Positions 18,220 to 26,563 of a stretch of 64,000 nucleotides of DNA are shown one piece after another. The translations under genes and the position numbers were made by a program. Source of the stretch: Planococcus halocryophilus (GTDB taxonomy: Bacteria; Bacillota; Bacilli; Bacillales_A; Planococcaceae); the NCBI RefSeq assembly GCF_022489025.1, contig NZ_JAKVTG010000013.1, forward strand, positions 32,771 through 96,770, given 5' to 3'. A model generated the notes under the pieces. It saw nothing but the letters and a program-made list of their open reading frames with translations. It did no database searches and was not told the origin of the DNA. Every line of letters starts with the position of its first letter. Within the stretch, counting starts at the first letter, position 1.

Positions 18220-19194
18220 TTATTTTACTAATAGGTTTCTAGCTTCTCTAAATTCTTTAATATGGTGATCGAGGATATGGCCGTTTTCAATGACCACAGA
18301 ATTGCGAATCATGTCCGTCCAATTGCCTTCGACAAAACGATCGACCATCGGCGAAAACCCTTCACTCAACACTTTAGTCACCGTGTGCGGGAACATCGCT
18401 GGCGTGTTGTCTACTGTGTAGTGAATAATACCGTCTATTGTATAAACAGGATCATCAATTGTCGACGGGCGAGACGTTTCAATTTCCATGTTCGGGTCGC
18501 AACTCACATCAATAATCATCGCGCCTTTTTTCAAGCGTTTCAAATCTTCTTTGTAGATGATGCGGTCGGTACGTGTCGTATCCCACATTACGCAGTTTAC
18601 AAGGACATCGTAATTGACCATGTTTTTAATAAACAATGACTCTAACTTACGTCCGTAAACATCGACATCAGCGCCTAAGCCGTGAAGAATGCGCAGCACG
18701 CCTTTTGTGGTATGACCGTTTCCAAGAACCGCTACTTTTGTTTCATACGGCATTTTTCCGACATATTGGTACGCTTGCAAAACTGCTGCTTCCCCAGCAA
18801 CTTCTCGGTTGCGATAGAAAATATAACGACCATCTTCGAACATTTCTTCCCAAGCCACCACTGTATGGTCACCCGCAAGAACAGAATCCGTAAATGCGAT
18901 ATCTTGTACGGCATGAGCCCAACCAATTAATAATTTCCCAGGTGTTAATTGATCAAAATAATCTGCGTTTCCTAGTTTCACATCAACAATAGCGTCACAT
19001 TTCAATACTTCTTCGCGAGACACAAATTGCGCGCCAGAAACTTCATATTCTGCGTCTGAATAACCAAGCGCATCGCCATAGCCCACTTCAAAAAACAATT
19101 GTTCAATGTTTTTGATGTTCGGCATATCTTTCGGCAAAAGCGCTCTTCGTTTTTCATTGTTTTTATGACTGATGACAAATCCTATCGTGTAAAT
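18220..19194 (-). CDS. N5-(carboxyethyl)ornithine synthase-like opine dehydrogenase; apparent ATT start
   Basis: About 325 residues. TIGFVISHKNNEKRRALLP opens the AlaDH/PNT-like N-terminal domain, and KVAVLGNGHTTKGVLRIL is the nucleotide-binding GxGxxxxG loop. VSCDPNMEIETSRPST and VDNTPAMFPHTVT are typical of carboxyethylornithine synthase, which reductively joins pyruvate and ornithine or lysine using NADPH. The frame stays open to 19275, but those residues look unrelated. GGAGG at 19200-19204 is followed seven bases later by ATT at 19194, giving a family-like start two residues before IGFVISH. No ATG, GTG or TTG lies near. An initiating ATT is inferred; a sequencing error is the alternative. 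Confidence 0.75.
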   Translation of the reverse strand: MYTIGFVISHKNNEKRRALLPKDMPNIKNIEQLFFEVGYGDALGYSDAEYEVSGAQFVSREEVLKCDAIVDVKLGNADYFDQLTPGKLLIGWAHAVQDIAFTDSVLAGDHTVVAWEEMFEDGRYIFYRNREVAGEAAVLQAYQYVGKMPYETKVAVLGNGHTTKGVLRILHGLGADVDVYGRKLESLFIKNMVNYDVLVNCVMWDTTRTDRIIYKEDLKRLKKGAMIIDVSCDPNMEIETSRPSTIDDPVYTIDGIIHYTVDNTPAMFPHTVTKVLSEGFSPMVDRFVEGNWTDMIRNSVVIENGHILDHHIKEFREARNLLVK

Positions 19195-19460
19195 AATAAA
19201 ACCTCCAATTAATGAAATCTGTAACTCTTGGTCCGCATATAATAGGCATGTCCTAGAACAGCGACCGAACAACATTCAATAATTGTTTTCGCATGCCTCT
19301 TCCGAAAAGCTGACCTACTCTGCATCATACCATATTCCGGAAACATTATAAGTACTTTGTAATGATGATTGAAAATAAACATAGTACGTGTGTACAGATG
19401 TATTATAAATTTATTGTTGATGTAAGAAATCATTTGATAACTGTATGAAAATATTTCAAG

Positions 19461-19499
19461 AAAAATACTCCCATAACCGTGTTGGTATTGGGAGCATTT
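19461..19499 (-). terminator. Terminator of the DegT-like gene
   Basis: Stem AAATGCTCCCAATACC paired with GGTTATGGGAGTATTT on the minus strand, followed by a T-run. It immediately follows the stop codon at 19501. Confidence 0.82.
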
Positions 19500-19500
19500 C

Positions 19501-20463
19501 TTACTCTTTGTAAACAAGCTGGCTTTTTAATGCTTTCACTAAATATTCCATATCCTCAAGGGTATAACGCTGATCACAAGGCAGAGGCAAAATGTTAGCA
19601 GCGTATTGATATTCAATGCTGGTCTTTGGACAATCTGCAAGAACATTTGGCCACAACAGCGGAATGTAGATGTTCTCTTGCACTAACCTTTTTCGAATCG
19701 TTGGGCCGTCTTCGACCAAAAGCGGATAGGCAAACGCGCCATCTGGCATCGTCAATGGCAAAGGGTTTTCCGCTCCTAACTGCTCATGTAAATAAGTATA
19801 GTTTTCATTGCGAACGAGACGTGCACGTTCATAATCTATAGCGCCCATTAAGTTGCTTGTCAATTTAGACATAGTACGAAGTGACACTTCAGAAAGGCCA
19901 TCGTTCATCACAATAAAATCAGCATAATAGTCGCTAGCTTTTCCTTCCGCTCGGCCAAGTACATGAACCATGCGATCTTTTGAAATGTCTTGTTCAAGTT
20001 TTTCAGAAAGCATGGCATCGGTAGCTAAATAAGCGCCGTCCGGAACGCCAAAAAATTTGCGACAAGAATAAATAGTGTCAACGCCTTCAATTGGTTTTTG
20101 GAAAAAGGCTTGGCTATGATCTAAAATCAGCTGACTGTACCTTTCTTTTAATGCGCGCGTTTTTTCTTCTGTAATTTGGCCATATAAATTTACGACATAT
20201 AAGTACTCGCCTAGCGCTAACTGCTTGTCAAAAATCGGATGGAACTGAGAATCTACATAATAATATTCATATTCATAGCCGTGTTTATCTAACAATATAC
20301 TAACGCAATCACATAAATAATAAGGAATGTGTATTTTTTTAATTTGACGTGCTTTTAATAAATACAGCAACGCATTGCTGCCGCTATTAAGAGCTAGCAA
20401 ATCACTGTAAAACTCGTTATCCACCAAATCCTCTAAACCAAAATAGCCACCGATTTCTTTCAT
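19501..20463 (-). CDS. DegT/DnrJ-like PLP-dependent aminotransferase homolog
   Basis: About 320 residues. LALNSGSNALLYLL is the cofactor phosphate-binding region, LILDHSQAFFQ holds the pyridine-binding Asp, and YSCRKFFGVPDGAYL carries the expected Schiff-base Lys. This resembles divergent DegT-family proteins that accompany FemAB-like transferases. The frame is open to 20610, but the extra 49 residues are only the translation of repeat array B. The ATG at 20463 has GGGAG eight bases upstream and gives MKEIGGYFGLEDL, so it is used. It lies downstream of FemAB-like paralog 3 on the same strand with the array between them. Substrate unknown. Confidence 0.75.
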   Translation of the reverse strand: MKEIGGYFGLEDLVDNEFYSDLLALNSGSNALLYLLKARQIKKIHIPYYLCDCVSILLDKHGYEYEYYYVDSQFHPIFDKQLALGEYLYVVNLYGQITEEKTRALKERYSQLILDHSQAFFQKPIEGVDTIYSCRKFFGVPDGAYLATDAMLSEKLEQDISKDRMVHVLGRAEGKASDYYADFIVMNDGLSEVSLRTMSKLTSNLMGAIDYERARLVRNENYTYLHEQLGAENPLPLTMPDGAFAYPLLVEDGPTIRKRLVQENIYIPLLWPNVLADCPKTSIEYQYAANILPLPCDQRYTLEDMEYLVKALKSQLVYKE

Positions 20464-20500
20464 AGTAGATCTCCCTTTCAACGGACCCATTTGGGCTGAC

Positions 20501-20612
20501 CGCACCTGAATAGTTGTTAACCGCACCTTTTGTGACCAAGACCGCACCTCAGCCAGTGATTTCCGCACCTTGCAGCAACTTTTCCGCACCTTCTCGGCTA
20601 AAAAGTGCACCT
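20501..20612. repeat. Helically phased repeat array B (core CGCACCT, exact 21-bp period)
   Basis: CGCACCT starts at 20501, 20522, 20543, 20564 and 20585, and the variant TGCACCT at 20606: six copies, each exactly 21 bp from the next. It is the same core as array A, 13 kb away, but the 14-bp spacers differ. Because 21 bp is seven codons, the minus-strand frame reads through as a false heptad peptide (KVRKS, EVRSW, KVRLT, QVRSA). Confidence 0.92.
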
Positions 20613-20641
20613 CACGAGGAAAATCATACGCTCATGCTAGC

Positions 20642-21649
20642 TTAGTTTATGGGAATTGAAGATTTCATGCTCCGATAAGCAGGAAATGAATCGGTATCGT
20701 TTGAATTGTTATGAGCTTGACATAATCGTTCGTACGCAGACTGATTCCAAATTTTTTGACCAATATAATACGCTAAATCTTCATTACGCCCGAATTTCTT
20801 TTTAAAAAGATAAAGTTTATCATCCACTTGTCCTGTTCGTCCCCCGCCGTGATGAATTAGCTTTTTACCATGCTCTTTCCCCCAAAGGGCAAGTGCATAT
20901 TGTAAAATATAAGCCGGTGCAAACTGATGAAACTCCTGACGCGTACCAGTAAGATGAACGTGGATATAATCTCCATAAACGAAGTTCAAACTCATGCCAA
21001 TCACCTTGTCTTCAAAACTTACTTCAACAACTACTAAATAGTCGCCAAGCTTATCGATACAACGCTGAAAATATGCATCATCGAAATAGTAAATTATTTC
21101 TGCAGCATTTCGTTGCATGGTAGAATAATATAGCTCTTTAAAATTTTTCAAGTCTTTTGGGTGATCAATCACACGGTATTCTACACCTGCTTTCAAGCCA
21201 TGCCGGATGTCCCTTCTACTCGAAGCGGAATACTCTGTGAGAATAGGGTCAGCTACATCCGCGAGTCGGGTCTGAATCGTATACCGCTTAAAACTAAGGG
21301 AATATGAATTCAGAAAATCTAAGTGATTTCTAATAACGGGATGAAAGCGAACAAATTCAGAAACTATCCCATTCTCGAGACAATATTCTCCAAAATTCTG
21401 CTCAAAAGCAGTTACCAGTTCCTCTTTATCTTCACTTCTTCCCTTAACAATTCGCGGTCCCCCATAACCATATGGCGTGACGAGATCATAAAAAACTTGA
21501 TTGTCTAACTTGATCGGAATTTCACGTTTGATAAATAAATGCCGGACAACCCCTAATGAATGTTGGAATACAAACTCTTCGCAATAACCACCTTCGATTT
21601 TTTCATACAACTGTGCATATTCTTTCTCAAAGTAAATGTCTTCATTCAT
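20642..21649 (-). CDS. FemAB/GNAT-like acyltransferase, paralog 3
   Basis: A 335-residue member of the same set as 5328 and 9935. It begins MNEDIYFEKEYAQLYEKIEG and keeps TPYGYGGPRI, SEFVRFHPV, YYFDDAYF, HVHLTGT and HHGGG..GQVDDKLYLFKKKFG. GGGAGAGG lies upstream of the ATG. It is followed on the same strand by repeat array B and the DegT-like gene, suggesting a two-gene unit in which an amino sugar is made and then acylated. This pairing is inference from neighbourhood only. Confidence 0.75.
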   Translation of the reverse strand: MNEDIYFEKEYAQLYEKIEGGYCEEFVFQHSLGVVRHLFIKREIPIKLDNQVFYDLVTPYGYGGPRIVKGRSEDKEELVTAFEQNFGEYCLENGIVSEFVRFHPVIRNHLDFLNSYSLSFKRYTIQTRLADVADPILTEYSASSRRDIRHGLKAGVEYRVIDHPKDLKNFKELYYSTMQRNAAEIIYYFDDAYFQRCIDKLGDYLVVVEVSFEDKVIGMSLNFVYGDYIHVHLTGTRQEFHQFAPAYILQYALALWGKEHGKKLIHHGGGRTGQVDDKLYLFKKKFGRNEDLAYYIGQKIWNQSAYERLCQAHNNSNDTDSFPAYRSMKSSIPIN

Positions 21650-21767
21650 AGGACCTCTCCCTTAGAATTAAACTTATCCATTTTTTTCAATATTTAATGC
21701 TTCTTTTGTTATTTTATCATTAAAATTACTAAAAAAACAGATAATTAAGAAAACTTTTGGTGATTAT

Positions 21768-21799
21768 AAAAAACGCTACCCAATTGGGTAGCGTTTTTT
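21768..21799. terminator. Terminator of the acetamidase/formamidase gene
   Basis: A perfect palindrome: AAAAAACGCTACCC (21768-21781), centre AATT, and its complement at 21786-21799, with T-runs at both ends. It lies directly after the stop codon at 21805. Confidence 0.9.
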
Positions 21800-21804
21800 T
21801 CTAT

Positions 21805-22746
21805 TTATCCATTTTCTTGAAATACAGCAAGTGGTAACAATGCACTCACAATATATTGTCCAGCATCCACGATTTCGGAAATTTTCAAATCGACGCAAAC
21901 GCTTGATAATAGGTATGCATCTTTTGGTTCAAGTCCGTAATTGCTAGAGATATGATCCACCATTGCACGGATGGCGTCGCGTGACGCTTCCATTAAATCA
22001 GGTCCCACACCGGTCGTACCATAAAAGCCTCGATGGTCGACTTTCGGGGTTAGTGCACCAGCTGTTTGAAATTGTGGAGCGGGAATCGATTTGCCTTTGA
22101 TTAGACGAAATTTCAGTGATGCTTGCATCGGACATTCAAGGGCGGTCACACAAACTTCTCCATCCCCTTGCGCTGCATGGGCATCCCCGCAGCTAAACAT
22201 CGCACCCGCCACTTGCACAGGTAAATACAATTTTGTTCCGACAGTCAAATGTCTCGTGTCCATATTGCCACCAAATGTTCCGGGTGGCATAATCGTTTCT
22301 CCATCGGCATTTTCTGGACCGACACCCATTGTGCCAAGAAAAGGAGCGATTGGCACTTTGATGGTTTCATTGAAATGAATAAATTGTCCATCGCTCAAAT
22401 CGAAAGTCCTTAAGTAGGCATCTGGAAATTCTTCCGGCAATAGCCCGAGCCCTGGCAGGATTGCCATCCATCCCCAGTCTCCCGGTTCTAGCTCGACAAT
22501 TTCGACTTCCAATGTGTCACCCGGTTCTGCCCCGCGAATTTCGACCGGTCCTGCGAGCGGGTATACTTTTGCCCAGTCGAGTGTATCAATGTCTTTAGTC
22601 GTAGAGCTTTTAGTAAACTGATTGTCGGCCACTTCTCGCGTAGAAAAATCCACTTGCTCTCCACTGTCGATGGTCAATACCGGCTGTGGATTCTTGTCCC
22701 ATGTATAATGCACGCGGTCTTCCGGAAACTTATGTCTATTGGTCAC
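21805..22746 (-). CDS. Acetamidase/formamidase family protein
   Basis: A 313-residue FmdA/AmdA-type protein. Family features are PLAGPVEIRGAEPGDTLEVE near residue 60, IPPG-like MPPGTFGGNMDTRHLTVGT, the metal/substrate region MFSCGDAHAAQGDGEVC, and VGPDLMEASRDAIRAMVDHI. It hydrolyses short amides to acid and ammonia in the cytoplasm. The start is a GTG at 22746 with AAAGGA nine bases upstream. It is downstream of, and parallel to, an amidase gene 149 bases away, so the pair may form an amide-nitrogen salvage unit, although a hairpin lies between them. Confidence 0.88.
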   Translation of the reverse strand: MTNRHKFPEDRVHYTWDKNPQPVLTIDSGEQVDFSTREVADNQFTKSSTTKDIDTLDWAKVYPLAGPVEIRGAEPGDTLEVEIVELEPGDWGWMAILPGLGLLPEEFPDAYLRTFDLSDGQFIHFNETIKVPIAPFLGTMGVGPENADGETIMPPGTFGGNMDTRHLTVGTKLYLPVQVAGAMFSCGDAHAAQGDGEVCVTALECPMQASLKFRLIKGKSIPAPQFQTAGALTPKVDHRGFYGTTGVGPDLMEASRDAIRAMVDHISSNYGLEPKDAYLLSSVCVDLKISEIVDAGQYIVSALLPLAVFQENG

Positions 22747-22845
22747 GTATTGTCATCCTTTCTAGATGGATCGTTATTTTGGCTTCATTTTAATTCATAT
22801 GGAATACTTTCCAAACTTTAAAACCGTTTACATACCATAAAACAA

Positions 22846-22868
22846 GGAAAGCGCATGCTGCGCTTTCC
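22846..22868 (-). repeat. GGAAAGCGC hairpin related to the array C macro-repeat
   Basis: Stem GGAAAGCGC/GCGCTTTCC around ATGCT, lying after the amidase stop codon. The 30 bases before it (AAAACCGTTTACATACC and following) resemble those before the three hairpins at 27036, 27219 and 27404. It may act as the amidase terminator and shows that this hairpin element is dispersed. Confidence 0.75.
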
Positions 22869-22895
22869 GCTTTAAAGTTGCATTCTTATCCCGAT

Positions 22896-24314
22896 TTATC
22901 TATGTCTATATAAATCAGGTTTCTGGCCATTCATTAACTCCAATTTCTCGATTGCGAAAGCGACGTTCAAAACTTTTTCTTCTTGGAAAGCCGGACCCAT
23001 GATTTGCAAACCTATTGGCATTCCGTCCCGAACGCCGCAAGGAATACTGAGTGATGGCAAGCCCGTTAGATTGCCTGGTCCAGTAAAGCGAATGACTTCA
23101 TCTAGAAAACTCAGCGTTTGTCCGTTGATATCTACAGTGCTTTCGCCAAGTGCTGGCGGCAAAAAAGGCAATGTCGGTGAAATGAGTACATCTACTTTTT
23201 CAAAAGTTGCCGCGAACTCGAGATTCAGCTTGCGACGAATTTGTTGAGCCTGTACATAATCCACACCAGACATTAGCTCACCCATTTCCAATAATAAGCG
23301 GACATCATCGCCAAATTTCTCTGGCTGTTTGACCAAATTATCGTGATGAATCGCGCTTGCTTCGGTCGTGATGGTGACGAGCTCCGCAAATTCAGCTTGC
23401 GCAAGCGAGGGGATTTGGACCACTTCGATTCGTGCTCCTAGCTTCTCTAGTTGTTTCAAAGCTTTTTGTACGGCTTCATCCACTCGATTGTCGACATTTT
23501 TGAAAAAATAACCTTCCTCAATGCCAATTACCAGCCCTTTAACATCTTCATTCAATTGGCCTGAATAGTTTTGTGTTGGCCGGTCAACCGAAGTCGGATC
23601 TTTCGGATCATAGCCACCGAGCACTTCCAACAAAAGCGCAGCATCAAAGACCGTTTTCGTCATCGGTCCGATATGATCGAGACTCCAAGACAAGGGAAAA
23701 CAGCCATATTTACTAATACGGCCATGTGTCGGCTTTAAACCAATAATGCCACAACTCGATGCCGGAATCCGGATGGAGCCCCCCGTGTCTGTCCCAAGAG
23801 AAGCAATTGACATATCTGCTGCCACCGCGGCAGCAGAACCCCCACTTGACCCGCCTGGAATCCGATTCAAGTCCCATGGGTTTCTGCAAGCACCGTAATG
23901 CGGATTGGTAGTGGTGGCTCCCCAGGCATATTCGTGCATATTGAGCTTGCCATGAAAAGTCACTCCCGAGAGCTTGAGCTTTGAAACGACCGTCGCATCA
24001 AAGTCAGCAATAAATCCTTCATGGATTTTCGAACCCATCGTTGCTGGTTCGTCTTTAAAATACAAAATATCTTTTAATGCCATTGGAATACCGTGCAAAA
24101 ACCCCCGATAATTGCCACTTTGAATTTCCTGCTCTGCCTCTTTTGCCGATTTTATCGCCTTTTCTTTGTCTATGCGGATAAAGGCATTGATGTCGTGGTC
24201 ATAAGTATCCACATTCGCCAAGACCGATTCAGTCAATTCAACCGGCGATATTTGTTTATCGCGCAGTTTCGGTGCGAGTTCTCCAATCGATAATGCGGCT
24301 AATTCTTGAGTCAC
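22896..24314 (-). CDS. Amidase signature family hydrolase (GatA/AtzE-like)
   Basis: A 472-residue protein with all parts of the Ser-cisSer-Lys triad region: GIPMALKDILY (Lys), PGGSSGGSAAAVAADM and SLGTDTGGSIRIPASSCG (the two serines), then GLKPTHGRISKYG. It hydrolyses an amide in the cytoplasm; the substrate is not evident. It is not a clear GatA because no gatB neighbour is present. The GTG start at 24314 overlaps the TGA stop of the 59-residue upstream ORF by four bases (GTGA), implying coupled translation. An acetamidase/formamidase follows, which supports a role in amide or urea-derivative catabolism. Confidence 0.88.
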   Translation of the reverse strand: MTQELAALSIGELAPKLRDKQISPVELTESVLANVDTYDHDINAFIRIDKEKAIKSAKEAEQEIQSGNYRGFLHGIPMALKDILYFKDEPATMGSKIHEGFIADFDATVVSKLKLSGVTFHGKLNMHEYAWGATTTNPHYGACRNPWDLNRIPGGSSGGSAAAVAADMSIASLGTDTGGSIRIPASSCGIIGLKPTHGRISKYGCFPLSWSLDHIGPMTKTVFDAALLLEVLGGYDPKDPTSVDRPTQNYSGQLNEDVKGLVIGIEEGYFFKNVDNRVDEAVQKALKQLEKLGARIEVVQIPSLAQAEFAELVTITTEASAIHHDNLVKQPEKFGDDVRLLLEMGELMSGVDYVQAQQIRRKLNLEFAATFEKVDVLISPTLPFLPPALGESTVDINGQTLSFLDEVIRFTGPGNLTGLPSLSIPCGVRDGMPIGLQIMGPAFQEEKVLNVAFAIEKLELMNGQKPDLYRHR

Positions 24315-24490
24315 AGACGCTCACCTCCCGGCATATGCGTCAGTGCCATATCAAAATCCTTTAGTTGCGAATTGTCGACCGTTTCTCGTAATTTTTGTAA
24401 CGCCTTCATTTGCTGCGCAAGTATTTCTTGATGCACTTCCGACACTTGAATACCCCGTTCCTTTAAAATGCTATGAATGCCTTGAGCCAA
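24311..24490 (-). CDS. Small GatC/AtzG-like accessory ORF, coupled to the amidase
   Basis: Fifty-nine residues from a TTG at 24490 with a GGGGGG run six bases upstream: MAQGIHSILKERGIQVSEVH and so on, ending DMALTHMPGGERL. It overlaps the amidase start by four bases. Predicted largely helical with a short Pro-Gly tail, it resembles in size, position and layout the GatC-like AtzG subunits that partner AtzE-type amidases. The family assignment is inference; the open frame, coupling and start site are seen directly. Confidence 0.6.
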   Translation of the reverse strand: MAQGIHSILKERGIQVSEVHQEILAQQMKALQKLRETVDNSQLKDFDMALTHMPGGERL

Positions 24491-24668
24491 TGAAAATCCC
24501 CCCGTTCAGATAATAGTAAACCGTCTGAGATTCTGGGTTGTCTATCGTCAGTTTATCATATTTAATGGATAATTCAGATTTTCTAAACATAAATTTAATA
24601 AAACCTTGTCGTCCAAGAAATTCTCTTAAAATACAAGATTATGGGTATTTTCAACATCAAACTCGCTG

Positions 24669-26405
24669 TTACTGCCGGATATCTTCCCGGTTCGAAACGA
24701 GAGCCGCTTGTCCTTCTGCTAATGAATCCGCTTGGCGCAATTCACCAAAATCAAGACCGGTTAGCTCTTCAATTTTTGTAACCGGTACTTGATAGGTTTG
24801 GAACTGACCGTAAACAAATTCCAAATCACCAACAATCAAATTTTCTTGTGTTTGTAAATAAGCGGTCGCTGACAATTCGGTGCCGTTTTTTACCATGACT
24901 GCCACTTTCCAAAACTGATTTGGAATTTGCGCTCCTCGGTACGTGCGGTCAGTGTCTCGGAACACCGGTCCTGTGAAAATCGACACTTTCATATCGTAGT
25001 CGCGTGCGTTCTCGAGCAAATAATCTTCTAAGTCGAGCCATACTTTTTGATTGAAATTTTTATGTTGCGGCGAACTATTGGTAAAATGGAATGTGTGTTC
25101 ATTGGCTTTCACGGCATCAATGCCCCAATTGGGATCCCGGCGTCGCACGAGATGACCGCGGTCGATATCGTTCGATTTATAGAATTCATTTCCCAACTGG
25201 TACGCTTTATCGATTCGCGGATCAAAATACCAGCGATCGTTTCGTCGTTTGACATCAACGAGTTGATCGCCATCAATATTTACGGCCGTGAAAAAAGCAA
25301 GACGACGCGACTTGCTCATCGCGACCGAAAAGTGGGTATAATCGAGTGCCTCTTTGCCGTCCTTCGTTGTCGCTAAATCCTTTTTCATCTCTTCATCAAA
25401 TTGTGGCAATGGAACAATGAAATCCGGACCTAAAAATTCACTGTTATAACCTGTAGCTTCTGCATACCAATCCGCGTCCAAGACGCCTACTTCCATCGGA
25501 GTTGTCGTTGATCCGGGCATGACAACTGATAGTAAATAATCGAGCATTTTGCGTGCTTGCTCTGTTTCTAGACTGCTGCGCTTTTCACTCAAGTGCTGAA
25601 TAATTGAGCTAATGCGGATGCCTTCATTGGCAATCCATTGGTTGCTGTCGTTTGGATCTGGTATGCCCGCATGGTGTAATGCGACAACCATCCACTGATC
25701 ATTGAAAACAGGTGAACCTGATGAACCAGGTTCGGTATCGCTTACATAATGGACAAAATCAGATGAGATAAATTTGACTTCATTTTCACGAATGGTAATG
25801 GCTTTTGGACCGCCTTTTGGATGTTGAATGATAGTGACATATTCACCTTCCAAAATCTTCCCGGGCTTTGGCAGTAACGGCAAATAACCGAAAGTTGCGA
25901 GCGGCACTGTATTCATATTATGAGATTCTACTGCGACTAACGTGAAATCTAGCGCTTCGTCGGTAATAAATAATAGCTCCGGATCCAATCGGAAACTAAT
26001 GATGTCGCGTGGCATAAAATGAACATCGTCTTCATAATTAAATTCCGCCACTGCATACATCGCCGCTTCAGCCGTTTCTAGTACATGGTTATTCGTAAGT
26101 AAAAGATTCGGTCCTACGAGAAATCCAGTTCCGTATCCTTCAAGTTGCCCTGAACGACCACGAATTGAAATGCGGCAAACTGCTTTACTGACATCAAGTC
26201 CTGCCTGCAAATGTGCAATCGGAAACAAATCGCTTTTGTTGATAATGCGCTCAATCGCCAAATTGTCGTGGTGATTGATAATGCTCGACCGCGTCATCAT
26301 TTTTTCTTCTGAAGCTGCTGCATATTTTTCGGCTTTGTGTTCTTTATCAAATTTCAAATATCGTTGTAAGGCTTCTTGCTGAATTTTGTCCATTTTATTG
26401 ACCAC
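24669..26405 (-). CDS. Trypsin-like protease fused to DNA/RNA non-specific endonuclease
   Basis: About 578 residues with no signal peptide or membrane helix. The numbering here counts from the ATG at 26414. Residues about 80-280 are a trypsin-fold domain with His110 (LLTNNHVLE), Asp156 (EALDFTLV) and Ser232 (EPGSSGSPVF). Residues about 340-570 are a His-Me finger nuclease of the NucA/EndoG type with DIDRGHLVRRRD (His421) and FTNSSPQHKNFNQKVWLDLE. All key residues are present. The ATG at 26414 touches the AAAGGGG site, while the GTG at 26405 is eight bases from it, so the latter is preferred with modest certainty. It is probably a cytoplasmic effector; its trigger is unknown. No antitoxin-like partner is adjacent. 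Confidence 0.85.
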   Translation of the reverse strand: MVNKMDKIQQEALQRYLKFDKEHKAEKYAAASEEKMMTRSSIINHHDNLAIERIINKSDLFPIAHLQAGLDVSKAVCRISIRGRSGQLEGYGTGFLVGPNLLLTNNHVLETAEAAMYAVAEFNYEDDVHFMPRDIISFRLDPELLFITDEALDFTLVAVESHNMNTVPLATFGYLPLLPKPGKILEGEYVTIIQHPKGGPKAITIRENEVKFISSDFVHYVSDTEPGSSGSPVFNDQWMVVALHHAGIPDPNDSNQWIANEGIRISSIIQHLSEKRSSLETEQARKMLDYLLSVVMPGSTTTPMEVGVLDADWYAEATGYNSEFLGPDFIVPLPQFDEEMKKDLATTKDGKEALDYTHFSVAMSKSRRLAFFTAVNIDGDQLVDVKRRNDRWYFDPRIDKAYQLGNEFYKSNDIDRGHLVRRRDPNWGIDAVKANEHTFHFTNSSPQHKNFNQKVWLDLEDYLLENARDYDMKVSIFTGPVFRDTDRTYRGAQIPNQFWKVAVMVKNGTELSATAYLQTQENLIVGDLEFVYGQFQTYQVPVTKIEELTGLDFGELRQADSLAEGQAALVSNREDIRQ

Positions 26406-26516
26406 TAAATTCATCCCCTTTTATGAGTGTGTTTATCTATTTCTGGTCATATTTTCATTTTATAAATTAAATATTCTAAAAATTAACTTCAAGAAAAGTT
26501 TATCATAATTGGACAA

Positions 26517-26551
26517 AGAAAACTCATTCCTTGGTGTGGAATGAGTTTTCT
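26517..26551 (-). terminator. Terminator of the small acidic protein gene
   Basis: A 14-bp perfect stem AGAAAACTCATTCC/GGAATGAGTTTTCT with a seven-base loop, immediately after the stop codon at 26564. Confidence 0.85.
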
Positions 26552-26563
26552 TTTGCGTTAAGG

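Noticed and set aside
20464..20610. N-terminal extension of the DegT-like protein with a KVRKS-type heptad repeat
   Set aside because: The residues are translation of array B; 21 bp equals seven codons. The ATG at 20463 has a good ribosome binding site.
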